Shown here: positions 42,907 to 52,086 of the stretch, one piece after another | Layout of the letters: every line of letters begins with the position of its first letter | How positions within the stretch are numbered: position 1 is the first letter of the stretch | Assembly (NCBI GenBank): GCA_009839745.1 | Contig: VXPE01000137.1 | Location: 1-55,191 of the forward strand | Source of the DNA: Candidatus Poribacteria bacterium | GTDB taxonomy: Bacteria; Poribacteria; WGA-4E; WGA-3G | Reading direction: 5' to 3' | DNA: 55,191 bases | The notes under the pieces: model-generated | The model's input: only the letters and a program-made list of their open reading frames with translations | Database searches by the model: none | Told to the model about the DNA's origin: nothing | Translations under genes and position numbers: made by a program

Positions 42907-44073
42907 TTACTCAAAGAGCACCAACTCGCCATCCTTGACAACCAGGATTTTCGGGTCGTAAACCGCATCCCCGTTAGCATCAAAAGAGAATTTGCCTAAA
43001 ATTGTGTCAAAATCCCTGATACTTGCCAGCGCGTCTCGAATCGCAGCGGCATCGGTGGAGTGTGCCCTCTCGATCGCCTCCGCGAGAATATAAAATGCCG
43101 CATACGCGCGCGCCGCGTAATTGTTCGGTGCCATGCCGAATTGGGTGGTATAATTCTCTACGAACGCTTGATTTCCCGGTGTATTGACAGCAGCACCCCA
43201 TCCGATAAAAGTCATCGCGCCCTCGGCGGCTACGCCTGCAACTCGCACATTGTCTGCTGTCAATGTCCGCACGATAAAGGGGGCGGATATACCGAGTGTG
43301 TGCCCTTGGATGAGGATGCCAGGCTTTTCTGGAGGTTGAGATGAAACAAAGATAACATCGGGATCCAGAGCCTGTATTCGGGTTAACTGTTCAGAAAAGT
43401 CGGTATCCCCACCTTGGAAGGTTTCAGTGGCGACCACTTCAATACCCCGTGCCTTGAGCACCTCCCGCACTGCCGCATCTCCATCTGTAGAGAAAAGATC
43501 GGTGTCATCATAGAGTGTCGCCACGCGTTGATAACCGAGGTGTGTCTGTGTTACTTCAATACCCCTGGGGATAAGTATATCTGTAGTCAGCGCGACGCGG
43601 AACACAAAATCTCCAATCGCGCTGAGACCCCGGGCAGCGGAGGTCGGACTGATTGCCACTACCTGATTCTCTTGTGCAATCGGAAAAACTTCCTTCGTGT
43701 GCGTTGAAGTAGTAGGTCCAAGGATAACAGATACCCTATCTTGATGAATCAGTTTATTGAAAGCAGCGACTGTGCCTTCTGTCGTGCCCTGACCGTCTTC
43801 GACGATAAGCTTGAGCTTGGCACCATTAGGGTGGGCAGCGTTAATCTCATCGAGTGCCAATTCAAAGCCTTGCAATATTGGGATGCCAAACGTGTCAGTG
43901 AGCCGACCCGTCAAGGGTAAGGCAACCCCTATGGCGATTTCTGCACTCCCTTCCGTCATCTGTGGTGTGGGAGGTTGAACAATCTGTGAAACCCGATCAC
44001 ACGCCGAAAGTCCCAGCATTAGCACGGGAACCGTGAATAGGTACGCGAATAATGTAAATCTTTTCGTATTCAT
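42907..44073 (-). CDS. Periplasmic leucine/branched-chain-type binding lipoprotein
   Basis: The 388-residue protein has a lipoprotein signal with lipobox LSAC and Cys25. The Peripla_BP_6 fold then shows IGVALPLTGRLTDTFGIPIL, LILG-like VSVILGPTTSTHTKEVFPIA and VVAISPTSAARGLSA. It would deliver an amino acid or amide to an ABC importer whose membrane and ATPase genes are not in the window. ATG 44073 has AAAGGAG 4 bases before it, and a good promoter lies at 44120-44147. The ligand is unknown. Confidence 0.85.
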   Translation of the reverse strand: MNTKRFTLFAYLFTVPVLMLGLSACDRVSQIVQPPTPQMTEGSAEIAIGVALPLTGRLTDTFGIPILQGFELALDEINAAHPNGAKLKLIVEDGQGTTEGTVAAFNKLIHQDRVSVILGPTTSTHTKEVFPIAQENQVVAISPTSAARGLSAIGDFVFRVALTTDILIPRGIEVTQTHLGYQRVATLYDDTDLFSTDGDAAVREVLKARGIEVVATETFQGGDTDFSEQLTRIQALDPDVIFVSSQPPEKPGILIQGHTLGISAPFIVRTLTADNVRVAGVAAEGAMTFIGWGAAVNTPGNQAFVENYTTQFGMAPNNYAARAYAAFYILAEAIERAHSTDAAAIRDALASIRDFDTILGKFSFDANGDAVYDPKILVVKDGELVLFE

Positions 44074-44119
44074 GAAACTCCTTTACGAGCGCGAAGTGTT
44101 TATTGCTCTCGACTTTCTT

Positions 44120-44147
44120 AGTATATCACTTTTACTCTCAAAATCAA
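44120..44147 (-). promoter_or_regulatory. Promoter of the binding-protein gene
   Basis: On the minus strand, TTGATT (44147-44142), 16 bases, TATACT (44125-44120). It divides the spacer with a promoter for the rightward gene. Confidence 0.55.
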
Positions 44148-44179
44148 GTTGAAACCAATTCAACTCTATTCCTATATGC

Positions 44180-44208
44180 TTGATCAATTTCCTATTTCGT
44201 GGTATATT
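44180..44208 (+). promoter_or_regulatory. Promoter of the Gfo gene at 44259
   Basis: TTGATC (44180-44185), 17 bases, TATATT (44203-44208), about 44 bases of leader to the ATG. Confidence 0.5.
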
Positions 44209-44258
44209 GTAGTGAATCCAAGCGTCAGAATGAGTAACTTCACATCAGACGGAGTAAT

Positions 44259-45260
44259 ATGACAACTGAAGCAAAATCACCCGTCCGCTGGGGGATCCTC
44301 AGCACAGCAAACATCGCAACAAAAGTCGCCCGTGCAATCCATTTCGCCGAAAACGCAGATTTAGTTGCAGTTGCGAGTCGAACAGAGGAACGCGCTGCAA
44401 CATGGGCGCAGGAACACAATATTCCCACGGCTTACGGCACTTATGACGCGCTTCTCGCCGACGAATCGCTTGATGCCATCTACATCCCCTTACCCCCCTC
44501 ACTTCACGCCGAATGGACAATCAAAGCCGCCGAACACGGCAAACACGTCCTCTGTGAGAAACCGCTCGCTGCAAACACCGATGAGGCGATCGCAATGGCA
44601 GATGCCTGTCGCCAAAACGGGGTACAACTCATGGACGGTGTGATGTGGGTTCACCATGAACGCACCACGGCGATGAAGAAGAAATTAGGGGACGGCACCC
44701 TCGGACGGCTCCGACGCGTGACAGCAGCGTTTACTTTCAATTGGGACACAATTCCTGTCGGGAATATCCGCGCAATGAAGGAGTTCGCAGGGGGCAGTCT
44801 CGGAGATTTAGGCTACTACTGTGTCCGCGCCATTCTCTGGGCATTCGAGGAGCTGCCGACACAGGTGTTCGCGACGGCGCGTTACAAAGTCGGCGTGGAT
44901 TTTAATCTTGCGGGGATCCTCTGGTTCAGCGATGAACGCATCGCTACCTTAGATTGTGGGTTTGATACAGGACTTCGGAAGTGGTTTGAGGTCGCCGGCA
45001 CACGGGCATCAATCGTTTGTGATGATTTCACCGTCCCGACTTCTGAAGACACTGCTCGGTTTTGGGTGCATGGACCAGATGGAAATGAACAAAACACGGT
45101 TGACGGGGGCATTCAGGAGGTCAAGATGATTGAAACATTCTCTCAGATTGTGCAATCCGGGAACCTTGAGACGCAGTGGTCCGAAGTGGCAGTAGACACA
45201 ATGCGTGTTTGTGATGCCTTACTTGAATCAGATCGACGTAAAGAAATTGTTAAACTGTAA
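44259..45260 (+). CDS. Gfo/Idh/MocA-family oxidoreductase
   Basis: The 333-residue NAD(P)-dependent dehydrogenase has WGILSTANIATKVARAIHFA (Rossmann motif, GILSTA variant), IYIPLPPSLHAEW, HVLCEKPLAANTDEAIAMAD (EKP motif) and MDGVMWVHHERT. The SLGDLGYYCVRAILWAF segment is near the substrate site. The family includes dehydrogenases of disaccharides, trans-dihydrodiols and glucose-fructose types. It has its own promoter and GGAG before the ATG. Substrate unknown. Confidence 0.88.
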   Translation: MTTEAKSPVRWGILSTANIATKVARAIHFAENADLVAVASRTEERAATWAQEHNIPTAYGTYDALLADESLDAIYIPLPPSLHAEWTIKAAEHGKHVLCEKPLAANTDEAIAMADACRQNGVQLMDGVMWVHHERTTAMKKKLGDGTLGRLRRVTAAFTFNWDTIPVGNIRAMKEFAGGSLGDLGYYCVRAILWAFEELPTQVFATARYKVGVDFNLAGILWFSDERIATLDCGFDTGLRKWFEVAGTRASIVCDDFTVPTSEDTARFWVHGPDGNEQNTVDGGIQEVKMIETFSQIVQSGNLETQWSEVAVDTMRVCDALLESDRRKEIVKL

Positions 45261-45301
45261 CCTCAGTTGTAGCGCAAACTGTATGAAGTTTCAGAAAATA
45301 T

Positions 45302-45378
45302 TTCGGTAATTCTGTATGTCCCCCGGCCCGGTAGGTGTGGTTTCCAACCGCACTGGATTCGTTTTAAAAATTACCGAA
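45302..45378. mobile_element. MITE-like element with 10-bp terminal inverted repeats and hairpin copy C
   Basis: TTCGGTAATT (45302-45311) and AATTACCGAA (45369-45378) are perfect inverted repeats enclosing the GTAGGTGTGGTT/AACCGCAC hairpin (45335-45350, one G-U pair). The hairpin and CCCGGCCC flank match copy A at 15250. It lies in the 45261-45484 spacer, which is otherwise featureless. Confidence 0.55.
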
Positions 45379-45484
45379 TTAATAAATTAATCTTCATTTA
45401 GTTTGCGTAGCGATTGGCACAAACTAACAGTTTGTTCTACGAAACCCTTCATCGAATTTACATTGAACTGTAGGAAGAATTTCT

Positions 45485-46672
45485 ATGAAAATTACAAATA
45501 TTGAAACGTTTATTGTGGACGCTGGATGGCGTCCATGGACTTTTGTGAAGGTCGAAACCGACGAAGGTGTCACCGGCTACGGTGAATGTAGCGACGGCAG
45601 GAACCCTAACGGCGTGGTAGGGACTATCAAAGACTTTACACCACTGATGGTTGGACGAGATCCACGCGCTTACGAGATGCGATTTTGGGACATGATTCGC
45701 GGCTCTCGACAAAGCCCCGGCGGTATTGCGGCGAAAGCGATTGCCGGCATTGAGTGTGCCTTAGTGGATATTAAGGCGAAGGCGTTAGGAATCTCGGTTG
45801 TTGAGTTGTTCGGTGGTCCCACACGTGATGATGTCCGGGTCTATTGGTCGCACTGCGGTTCTTCCCGGGCACGCAACTATGAACTCATCGGGGTCCCACC
45901 CTTAAAAAGCATGGATTCCATCGCCGCCTTAGGGCGTGAAGTCGTCGAAAGGGGTTTCACTGCGCTCAAAACCAACGTCATTTTCCCCGGCGACACCGCA
46001 TCTGTTCATTTCGGAGGCTTCGGGGGTGGACCCGGCACGACCGACGGAAACGTAACGTCTCAAGTGCTACGCCACATTGAAACCTTAATCGGCACTTTCA
46101 GGGAAGCCGTAGGTCCTGATGTCAGTATCAACCTCGATCTGAACTTTAACTTCAAGCCGGAAGCCTGCATGCGTATCGCCAAAGTCCTTGAGCAATTCGA
46201 CATGTTATGGTTAGAAATTGATATGTACGACCACGAGGCTATCCGCCAAATCAAGGATTCCACGACCACGAAGATATGCACCGGCGAAAACCTCTATTAC
46301 ATGCGCGAGTACCTTCCCTACTTTGAGTGCCGTGCCGCCGATGTATTCATGATAGACGTGCCCTGGAACGGATTCGCACCCTCAAAGAAAATCGGGGACT
46401 TAGCAAACGTGTTCCAACTCAACGTCGCGCCCCACAACTACTACAGCCACCTTGCAACCCACATGAGTGCGAGCCTCTGTGCCGTGCTGCCCAACGTGCG
46501 AATCATGGAGATAGACATTGATGATGTCCCATGGAAAGACGATTTGACGACGCACGTTCCGGACATTACGGATGGCTACATGAAAATCCCGACACGTCCC
46601 GGATGGGGAACGGATCTCAACGAAGAGGTCGCCAAAGCACACCCCTGGCCCGATCGAAGAGGAGAATGGTAG
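45485..46672 (+). CDS. Enolase-superfamily enzyme (mandelate racemase/galactonate dehydratase-like)
   Basis: The 395-residue protein has FVKVETDEGVTGYGECSDG in the N-terminal capping domain, ALKTNVIFPG (catalytic lysine), SINLDLNFNFKPEA (metal ligand), LWLEIDMYDHEA, KICTGENLYY and LNVAPHNYYSHLATHM (catalytic histidine). This fits sugar-acid dehydratases of the D-galactonate type. ATG 45485 has AGGAAG upstream. It is between Gfo genes, and such clusters often process unusual sugars. Substrate unknown. Confidence 0.85.
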   Translation: MKITNIETFIVDAGWRPWTFVKVETDEGVTGYGECSDGRNPNGVVGTIKDFTPLMVGRDPRAYEMRFWDMIRGSRQSPGGIAAKAIAGIECALVDIKAKALGISVVELFGGPTRDDVRVYWSHCGSSRARNYELIGVPPLKSMDSIAALGREVVERGFTALKTNVIFPGDTASVHFGGFGGGPGTTDGNVTSQVLRHIETLIGTFREAVGPDVSINLDLNFNFKPEACMRIAKVLEQFDMLWLEIDMYDHEAIRQIKDSTTTKICTGENLYYMREYLPYFECRAADVFMIDVPWNGFAPSKKIGDLANVFQLNVAPHNYYSHLATHMSASLCAVLPNVRIMEIDIDDVPWKDDLTTHVPDITDGYMKIPTRPGWGTDLNEEVAKAHPWPDRRGEW

Positions 46673-46688
46673 AAAATGGCGGGTGGTA

Positions 46689-47753
46689 TCACTGCAGGAT
46701 AATTGTATCATCCGCGCTGTGAACAGGATGCGGACTCAGGTCGTAGTCGCCATCCAAGGAAATATCGTCAAGCAGGACGATCTCCCCAGACCTCGCCGAC
46801 TGGTGAAGTCCGAACACCGTTTGGACAACGTGCAAGTTACCACGTCCATGTGTGATAGGCGTTTCTCCCGTACGTAGACACTCCTGAAAGTGAGTCATCA
46901 CGTTTCCGAAGGCATCTGGAAACCACGTTCCCTCAATCGACGGTTTAATCTCACGCACTTCCGGTTCCGTGAGTTGAACCGTCATATCCTCGCTGTTTCC
47001 GTAGATTGCCCCTTTCGTCCCTTGGATGCGGATTTCCTCGTGTGGATGCTGTAAATTGCGTCCAGAATCGGCGAGAAACGCCCAGTTACACGAAAGCAAG
47101 CCTTGGACACCGCTCCGACTCTTGAAAAGCGCGACGGAAACGGCTTCTCCGTCCTCAATAGTGCGGTTATGTCCGTGTGCTTGGCAATAAACGCTCTCAT
47201 ATTCCCCGAACCATTTATGAATAAGTCCAATGTGATGCACCTGCATCGCTGGAATCAGATGGCGTTCAGGGAACTCCGTGTAGAACCCGTTGCAGGTTAT
47301 TGAGGCATGGTAAATTTCGCCGAGATGCTCAGCAGTGATGTAGGGTTCAATCGCGAGGAAACCGGGAACAAAGCAGGAGTTCTGGTTCACCATCAGCTGC
47401 ACGTTATGTCGCTCACAGATCTCCACCATTTCAACCGCTTGTTGCATCGACATTGAAAACGGTTTTTGACAGAGAATATGCTTACCAGCCGCAGCAGCGG
47501 CTTTGACGATAGGGGAACGGATCCACGGCTGCACTGCCATATCAACCACATCAACATCAGCATCCGCAATCAGATCAGCGATACGAGTATACCGCTGATC
47601 GATGTGAAATTGGTCTCCAACCTCGTTAAGCCGTCCAGCATCTTTATCACAGATTGCAGCAACGCGTAAACCTTGACGTTGATAACCCAGCAAATGCTGC
47701 TGTCCGATACCCAACCCAATCAAACCGATCCCGAATTCCTGCTTGCTTGTCAT
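46689..47753 (-). CDS. Gfo/Idh/MocA-family oxidoreductase
   Basis: The 354-residue protein has FGIGLIGLGIGQQHLLGYQR (Rossmann motif), VDVVDMAVQPWIRSPIV, GKHILCQKPFSMSMQQAVEM (QKP in place of EKP, lysine kept) and VQLMVNQNSCFVPG. ATG 47753 is favoured because GGAGG lies upstream of it but inside the longer frame starting at 47777. It converges on the enolase-superfamily gene and follows another Gfo gene by 37 bp, so the two are likely one operon. Substrate unknown. Confidence 0.87.
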   Translation of the reverse strand: MTSKQEFGIGLIGLGIGQQHLLGYQRQGLRVAAICDKDAGRLNEVGDQFHIDQRYTRIADLIADADVDVVDMAVQPWIRSPIVKAAAAAGKHILCQKPFSMSMQQAVEMVEICERHNVQLMVNQNSCFVPGFLAIEPYITAEHLGEIYHASITCNGFYTEFPERHLIPAMQVHHIGLIHKWFGEYESVYCQAHGHNRTIEDGEAVSVALFKSRSGVQGLLSCNWAFLADSGRNLQHPHEEIRIQGTKGAIYGNSEDMTVQLTEPEVREIKPSIEGTWFPDAFGNVMTHFQECLRTGETPITHGRGNLHVVQTVFGLHQSARSGEIVLLDDISLDGDYDLSPHPVHSADDTIILQ

Positions 47754-47790
47754 TGTATCGATTGTCCTCCAACGCACAACTGCGAGACGG

Positions 47791-49053
47791 TTAGATACCT
47801 AATCCTTCGTCAATTTCGCGTTGGTATGTATTAATGGATTCATCCAACATCTGATCTATTTGAACGATCTGTCCCGTTGCCCCCGACTCAAGCATCGCGT
47901 ATGAAAGGGCAACAGACCGAGTCCCCTGATCGGCATCGACCTCAACCTCACTGTTTCCAGCGATGGCTTCAGCAAAGTCTCCATATTCAATGGCGATAAT
48001 CTTCGGGTCAATTTGCGTAAACGGCAATTCATATTTCCACAACCGGTCTCCGCCAAAGAGATCTGTTGTGACGGCATCTAAACGAAAATCTGGAACGAGA
48101 TCCAAGAGTCGCTCGTCATTAATCGTTTCCTGGCCGTTAATATTGAGGGTGATAATTCCGCCGCTCCGGTCGCCGGGGAGCGTCATAGAGCCTTGGGATC
48201 CGTGAATTTTCCGAAGCCAACCGCCTTCTCCCCATGCCCCGTGGTCCTCAATATATTGCCCCACAACCCCGCTTTTGAAAGTCAAGGTCGCATACGCCGC
48301 ATCCTCTGCAGTCGCCTCGAATTCAGCAGGCATCTTACGTTGCCATTTCGTATACACCCCAGCAGGATTAGAGCCGGATTCACCCGTCACTGCCGCGGCG
48401 TTATACCGGATCGGTTCATGGAGTCGCGTCTGCGCATAGATTGTATCAATATCGCCAAGCAGATACTCGATCATGTCCGCATAGTGAACACCGACATCAA
48501 GTAATACACCACTTTGATCTTTCTGGTGTCGCCAGACGGAGATAGTCATACGGTTTGTGCCACCGATCGCCTGGTGAATGAGGAAACGAGGTTTGCCGAT
48601 AACCTCTGCATCTATCAGCGCTTTTGCGAGCCGATTGATCGGGTCGCGCCGATAGTTTTCCGCAACGCTAAGAATCGCATCCGACGCATCGGCAGCACGA
48701 CGAATCAGGTTACAGGCTCGAACGGTCAACCCCATCGGCTTTTCGACCATCGTGTGCCACCCACGCTCAAGCGTCTCAATAGCCACGGTGTGATGATACG
48801 GTGGCGTAGTCGTCACATCCACAGCATCTACGCCGACTGCAGCGAGCTCTTCTAGACTCCCAACAACAGCAGGTTTCTCTCCGAAACGTTCTTCTGCTTG
48901 CGAAGCGAGCGACTCGGCATTCGCGAGGACAGGATCACAAGCACCGACAAGGTTAAACCGCGTCCATCCTGCCCGATGCAGTTCCGCTAACCCGTACATG
49001 TGTCGGTGTCCCATACCGCCACATCCAACGATTGCTAATCTAATTTTATCCAT
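47791..49053 (-). CDS. Gfo/Idh/MocA-family oxidoreductase
   Basis: The 420-residue protein has IRLAIVGCGGMGHRHMYGLA (Rossmann motif), VDAVDVTTTPPYHHTVAIET, GWHTMVEKPMGLTVRACNLI (EKP motif) and the ILSVAENYRRDPINR catalytic-loop segment. It is longer than the other two Gfo proteins here, with inserts after residue 200. GGGGAG precedes ATG 49053. It shares direction with the Gfo gene downstream. The substrate is unknown. Confidence 0.88.
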   Translation of the reverse strand: MDKIRLAIVGCGGMGHRHMYGLAELHRAGWTRFNLVGACDPVLANAESLASQAEERFGEKPAVVGSLEELAAVGVDAVDVTTTPPYHHTVAIETLERGWHTMVEKPMGLTVRACNLIRRAADASDAILSVAENYRRDPINRLAKALIDAEVIGKPRFLIHQAIGGTNRMTISVWRHQKDQSGVLLDVGVHYADMIEYLLGDIDTIYAQTRLHEPIRYNAAAVTGESGSNPAGVYTKWQRKMPAEFEATAEDAAYATLTFKSGVVGQYIEDHGAWGEGGWLRKIHGSQGSMTLPGDRSGGIITLNINGQETINDERLLDLVPDFRLDAVTTDLFGGDRLWKYELPFTQIDPKIIAIEYGDFAEAIAGNSEVEVDADQGTRSVALSYAMLESGATGQIVQIDQMLDESINTYQREIDEGLGI

Positions 49054-49070
49054 GCTATCTCCCCGCAGCT

Positions 49071-49085
49071 GGCGCGCTTCGCGCC
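49071..49085. terminator. GGCGCG/CGCGCC hairpin
   Basis: GGCGCG (49071-49076) pairs perfectly with CGCGCC (49080-49085), loop CTT. It sits just after the stop of the transglycosylase fusion and before the Gfo gene on the minus strand. There is no T-run, so it may be only a partial terminator. Confidence 0.4.
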
Positions 49086-49089
49086 TTCT

Positions 49090-50532
49090 TTATTGATTAA
49101 GGATTCTTTCTAAACGCTTGAGATCCGTTTCCATTTGTGCCGCCTTATCACGATAATATTGGGCGCGGTTCATCACCTTCTTCGCATATCTTTTACCTCT
49201 GCTAATAAGGGGACCACGTATTTTCACTTTGGCGGGACCAACGTTGTATGCGCCGAGTGCCAAAGTCAAATTGTTCAAATGTTTTTTATAAAGCATCTTG
49301 AAATAAGTTAAACCCGCGTGCAAGTTTATGTTCGGATCAAATCGTTCATCTATCTTCGGATCACGGTTCGGTTTCCTTCTATTTTTGTACTGCGGCACCT
49401 TGAGTCCAAGGTCTCGTGCAGCACCAGGCATGAGCTGCATTAAGCCTGCTGCGCCGTTTTCCGACACGGCAAGCGGATTAAAGTTGGATTCCGTATGAAT
49501 AATAGCAAGCATGAGTGCTACATCAATGTCGTATTCCCTCGCGATTTGGGCAGCTTTATAGGGACGAGCAGCCATCGGGCGCCCGCTTTCAGGCACTTCT
49601 TTGTTGACTGCTGACCGTGAAACAGGTTGGGGAAGACCGAAAGACATGCCTATCGAAGCGAGATGTCTATGCTCGAAATCGTGGTGATTCAAATATGTAT
49701 AATGGAACTGCTTCCCCAATTGGTTCAGTGAAAACCCGACACTCCAAGATTGAGAAGGGGTTCCAGTGCCAAAGGTGAACATTGACCCGATGTGAGCCGC
49801 GATCGTTCTATTTCCGATTTCTACGCTTGTCCCAAAACATGGATGGATAATATCGAGTCGATTATGCCATCGGATAATCGGGTGAGGCGTTAGGACTGCA
49901 CCGAGGGCAAGTTGCTGATCGAAAGTTTGCAATACCTGACCATCTCTATGTCGAATGGTTACGCCAGCAATGTCGCGTAATCGCATCCCCACAGCAAGGT
50001 AAGGGGTAAGTTCTGTGAGAACGCCAACATCATAATTTTGTGCCCAGAGACTGCCATAATAAGGTGCCCGGCTATACCCTGTGCTGGCACCCAGTTGAAA
50101 ACTGCCGAACCGCCTCGCATAGGAGAACAGCGCTTGATTATTGCCGAGTTTGAAACTGCCAATCGGGTTCGCCGTATGTTCTACGAGAAATCGATCGTTG
50201 CGATTTAAATCAAGGAAATTTATACCAAATGTGCCAATATATTTGATAGGATAAGCGATGGAGATGGCACCTTGGGAGAGGTCGTAAATTAGGTTTCCAC
50301 GCTCCAACGTGGCAAGTCCGGCGGGATTCCAGAGGGGACTTGTGGCATCGTCTGCACTGCTGATGAATGCGCCGCTCAACCCAAGTCCACGCGTGCCAAC
50401 TTCGGGTCTCAGGTTAAAAGAATCTGATGATGTGTTTTCTTGACCCAGAAAATACGCTAATGAGAGAAAAACAATCGCTACGAGTAGCAAACCCCGTTTA
50501 TGGTATAGTAATGTGATTCGTTGGATTTTCAC
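49090..50532 (-). CDS. Outer-membrane beta-barrel (PorV/UPF0164-like) fused to a lytic transglycosylase
   Basis: The roughly 480-residue protein has a signal or anchor (RGLLLVAIVFLSLAYFLG), then a 260-residue beta-barrel region. That region has PorV features (VGTRGLGLSGAFISSADDAT, SPLWNPAGLATLERG, FGINFLDLNRND). A lytic transglycosylase (SLT) domain follows: ALMLAIIHTESNFNPLAVSE with catalytic E348, then NGAAGLMQLMPGAARDLGLK and LALGAYNVGPAKVK. It would cleave peptidoglycan from the outer-membrane side. The start is taken as GTG 50532; a longer frame to 50604 overlaps the M23 gene by 107 bases. It overlaps that gene in any case. The domain pairing is unusual. Confidence 0.8.
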   Translation of the reverse strand: MKIQRITLLYHKRGLLLVAIVFLSLAYFLGQENTSSDSFNLRPEVGTRGLGLSGAFISSADDATSPLWNPAGLATLERGNLIYDLSQGAISIAYPIKYIGTFGINFLDLNRNDRFLVEHTANPIGSFKLGNNQALFSYARRFGSFQLGASTGYSRAPYYGSLWAQNYDVGVLTELTPYLAVGMRLRDIAGVTIRHRDGQVLQTFDQQLALGAVLTPHPIIRWHNRLDIIHPCFGTSVEIGNRTIAAHIGSMFTFGTGTPSQSWSVGFSLNQLGKQFHYTYLNHHDFEHRHLASIGMSFGLPQPVSRSAVNKEVPESGRPMAARPYKAAQIAREYDIDVALMLAIIHTESNFNPLAVSENGAAGLMQLMPGAARDLGLKVPQYKNRRKPNRDPKIDERFDPNINLHAGLTYFKMLYKKHLNNLTLALGAYNVGPAKVKIRGPLISRGKRYAKKVMNRAQYYRDKAAQMETDLKRLERILNQ

Positions 50533-51280
50533 TTCTGTCTTTGTACCTAATTTCAAAATGTAAATGGGGTCCTGTCGAAACACCCGTGTTCCCGGAAAGC
50601 CCAATTACCTTTCCCTTTGTGACAGTTTGCCCAACTCTTACTCTAATACCTGACAAATGCCCATACCATGTCGTAAAATCGCCCTCGTGTTCAATACCAA
50701 TAACTTTACCATAGCCGTTTCTGCGACCAGCAAAAATCACCTTACCCGCCCTGGAGGCATATACGCGTGTGCCTGTAGCAGCACGAAAATCTATACCCTC
50801 ATGAAGTTGGTAACGTCTCGTCACAGGATGATGACGGTAACCATACTTTGAGGTTACGACTAAAGGGACCCGAAGCGGATTTCCAAAACTTAGACTGTTA
50901 TCTCGTTGAATACGGATTCTTGTGCCAATCTGGAGGCGACGCGGTGAAGTTATACCATTAATGCGCTGAAGGTCTTGCCAGTCAACGTTATGACGACTCG
51001 CAATACCAGACAACGTATCCCCGGCTTTAACCCGATACCAGATCCCTTCAACGGGTGCTCCAGGAATTAAAAGCTTTTTCCCAATCTGCAATGGATTCGT
51101 TGGTTGAATACTGTTAGCCTGAATAATCTTTTTCAGAGGTACTTTATATTTCCGAGAAATCCCCCACAATGTATCGCCTTTTTGCACCAAATGCTGTTGT
51201 CCGCTAGCACGCAATTCCATTCCAGAGATTACCACCATAGACATAACTACAATAAACGTACGAATCAATTTTCTCTTCAT
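50498..51280 (-). CDS. LysM-M23 peptidoglycan peptidase
   Basis: The 260-residue protein has a signal segment (residues 1-26), LysM domains at about 29-73 (LVQKGDTLWGISRKYKVPLK) and 81-125 (YRVKAGDTLSGIASRHNVDW), and an M23 domain. The zinc ligands are seen as LHEGIDF (H160, D164) and GPHLHFEIR (H239, H241), so the enzyme should be active. It would cut peptide cross-links in the cell wall. ATG 51280 is chosen because AGGG precedes it. The following gene overlaps its 3' end, so the two cell-wall enzymes are translated together. Confidence 0.92.
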   Translation of the reverse strand: MKRKLIRTFIVVMSMVVISGMELRASGQQHLVQKGDTLWGISRKYKVPLKKIIQANSIQPTNPLQIGKKLLIPGAPVEGIWYRVKAGDTLSGIASRHNVDWQDLQRINGITSPRRLQIGTRIRIQRDNSLSFGNPLRVPLVVTSKYGYRHHPVTRRYQLHEGIDFRAATGTRVYASRAGKVIFAGRRNGYGKVIGIEHEGDFTTWYGHLSGIRVRVGQTVTKGKVIGLSGNTGVSTGPHLHFEIRYKDRSENPTNHITIP

Positions 51281-51381
51281 TTGATACCCTAAGACAAGGC
51301 AAAGCAGAGGCAAACTCTGTCAGCATGTCAAGCGTATCGGATACAACTATCGCTTGTTAGGACAGATTTTGTTTCTGCGAA

Positions 51382-51912
51382 CTAATCTCTAACGGTTAGT
51401 AAAACCGTTTTTGTTTCCGAAATAATTTGGGTATCAGTATCAATTCCAGAGGCACCGACTGAAACAACTTCGCTAATCACAGTCACAATAAGTTGGATGA
51501 CTTCAACTTGAGCGTTCGCCCCATTTAATGTTTGCGGAGCAGTCCAAGTAATTGGATTTTCGCTGGAGGCGGAAAGCTTCCCATACTTTGTAATATTCAG
51601 CCAGTTCAATGTGACACTGCTACCTCTAACTCCTTTGACGGAAGCAGCCAACTCCACCTCTTCACCGGGGTCCACCGTTTTCTTCGTAACGGTGACTTTT
51701 ACGTCAAGATTGGCAATCTGCTCCGTCGTCTCCTCAGCGTTTAGGTTTCCTGTAAGTTCAACGACACCGTCGGTACTCCCACTACCCTCAGCGACCGCAT
51801 CCCCTTCCGAAACAGGGTTGTTGAGGTTGCTCCCACCACAACTCGCGAAACTTAATACGAAACCCGTAAGGAGAATGTAAAAAGATATTGTAAGGAATCG
51901 AGATCCTTTCAT
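51382..51912 (-). CDS. Lipoprotein with an immunoglobulin-like region
   Basis: The 176-residue protein has a signal ending in the lipobox FASCGGS. Beyond a short linker it is beta-rich: LDVKVTVTKKTVDPGEEVEL, LAASVKGVRGSSVTLNWLNI, VVSVGASGIDTDTQIISETK. This resembles a Big-type surface domain. ATG 51912 has AGAGGTGG upstream; the frame extends to 51930. Function unknown; the cell-wall genes nearby suggest an envelope role. Confidence 0.7.
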   Translation of the reverse strand: MKGSRFLTISFYILLTGFVLSFASCGGSNLNNPVSEGDAVAEGSGSTDGVVELTGNLNAEETTEQIANLDVKVTVTKKTVDPGEEVELAASVKGVRGSSVTLNWLNITKYGKLSASSENPITWTAPQTLNGANAQVEVIQLIVTVISEVVSVGASGIDTDTQIISETKTVLLTVRD

Positions 51913-52086
51913 GACACCACCTCTCTTCATATTTTAATCAATCGAAACGCTTATACGTTTTGAGACGAATACGACTACTGTTTCGTTTCCAAAAAACGAG
52001 TAGCAAAGAGAGTTGGTTACAAAAAATCAAACAGATTCAAAGATAGAATATGAGGCTGGAAGAATGATTCCAGCCGAATCGGTTCT

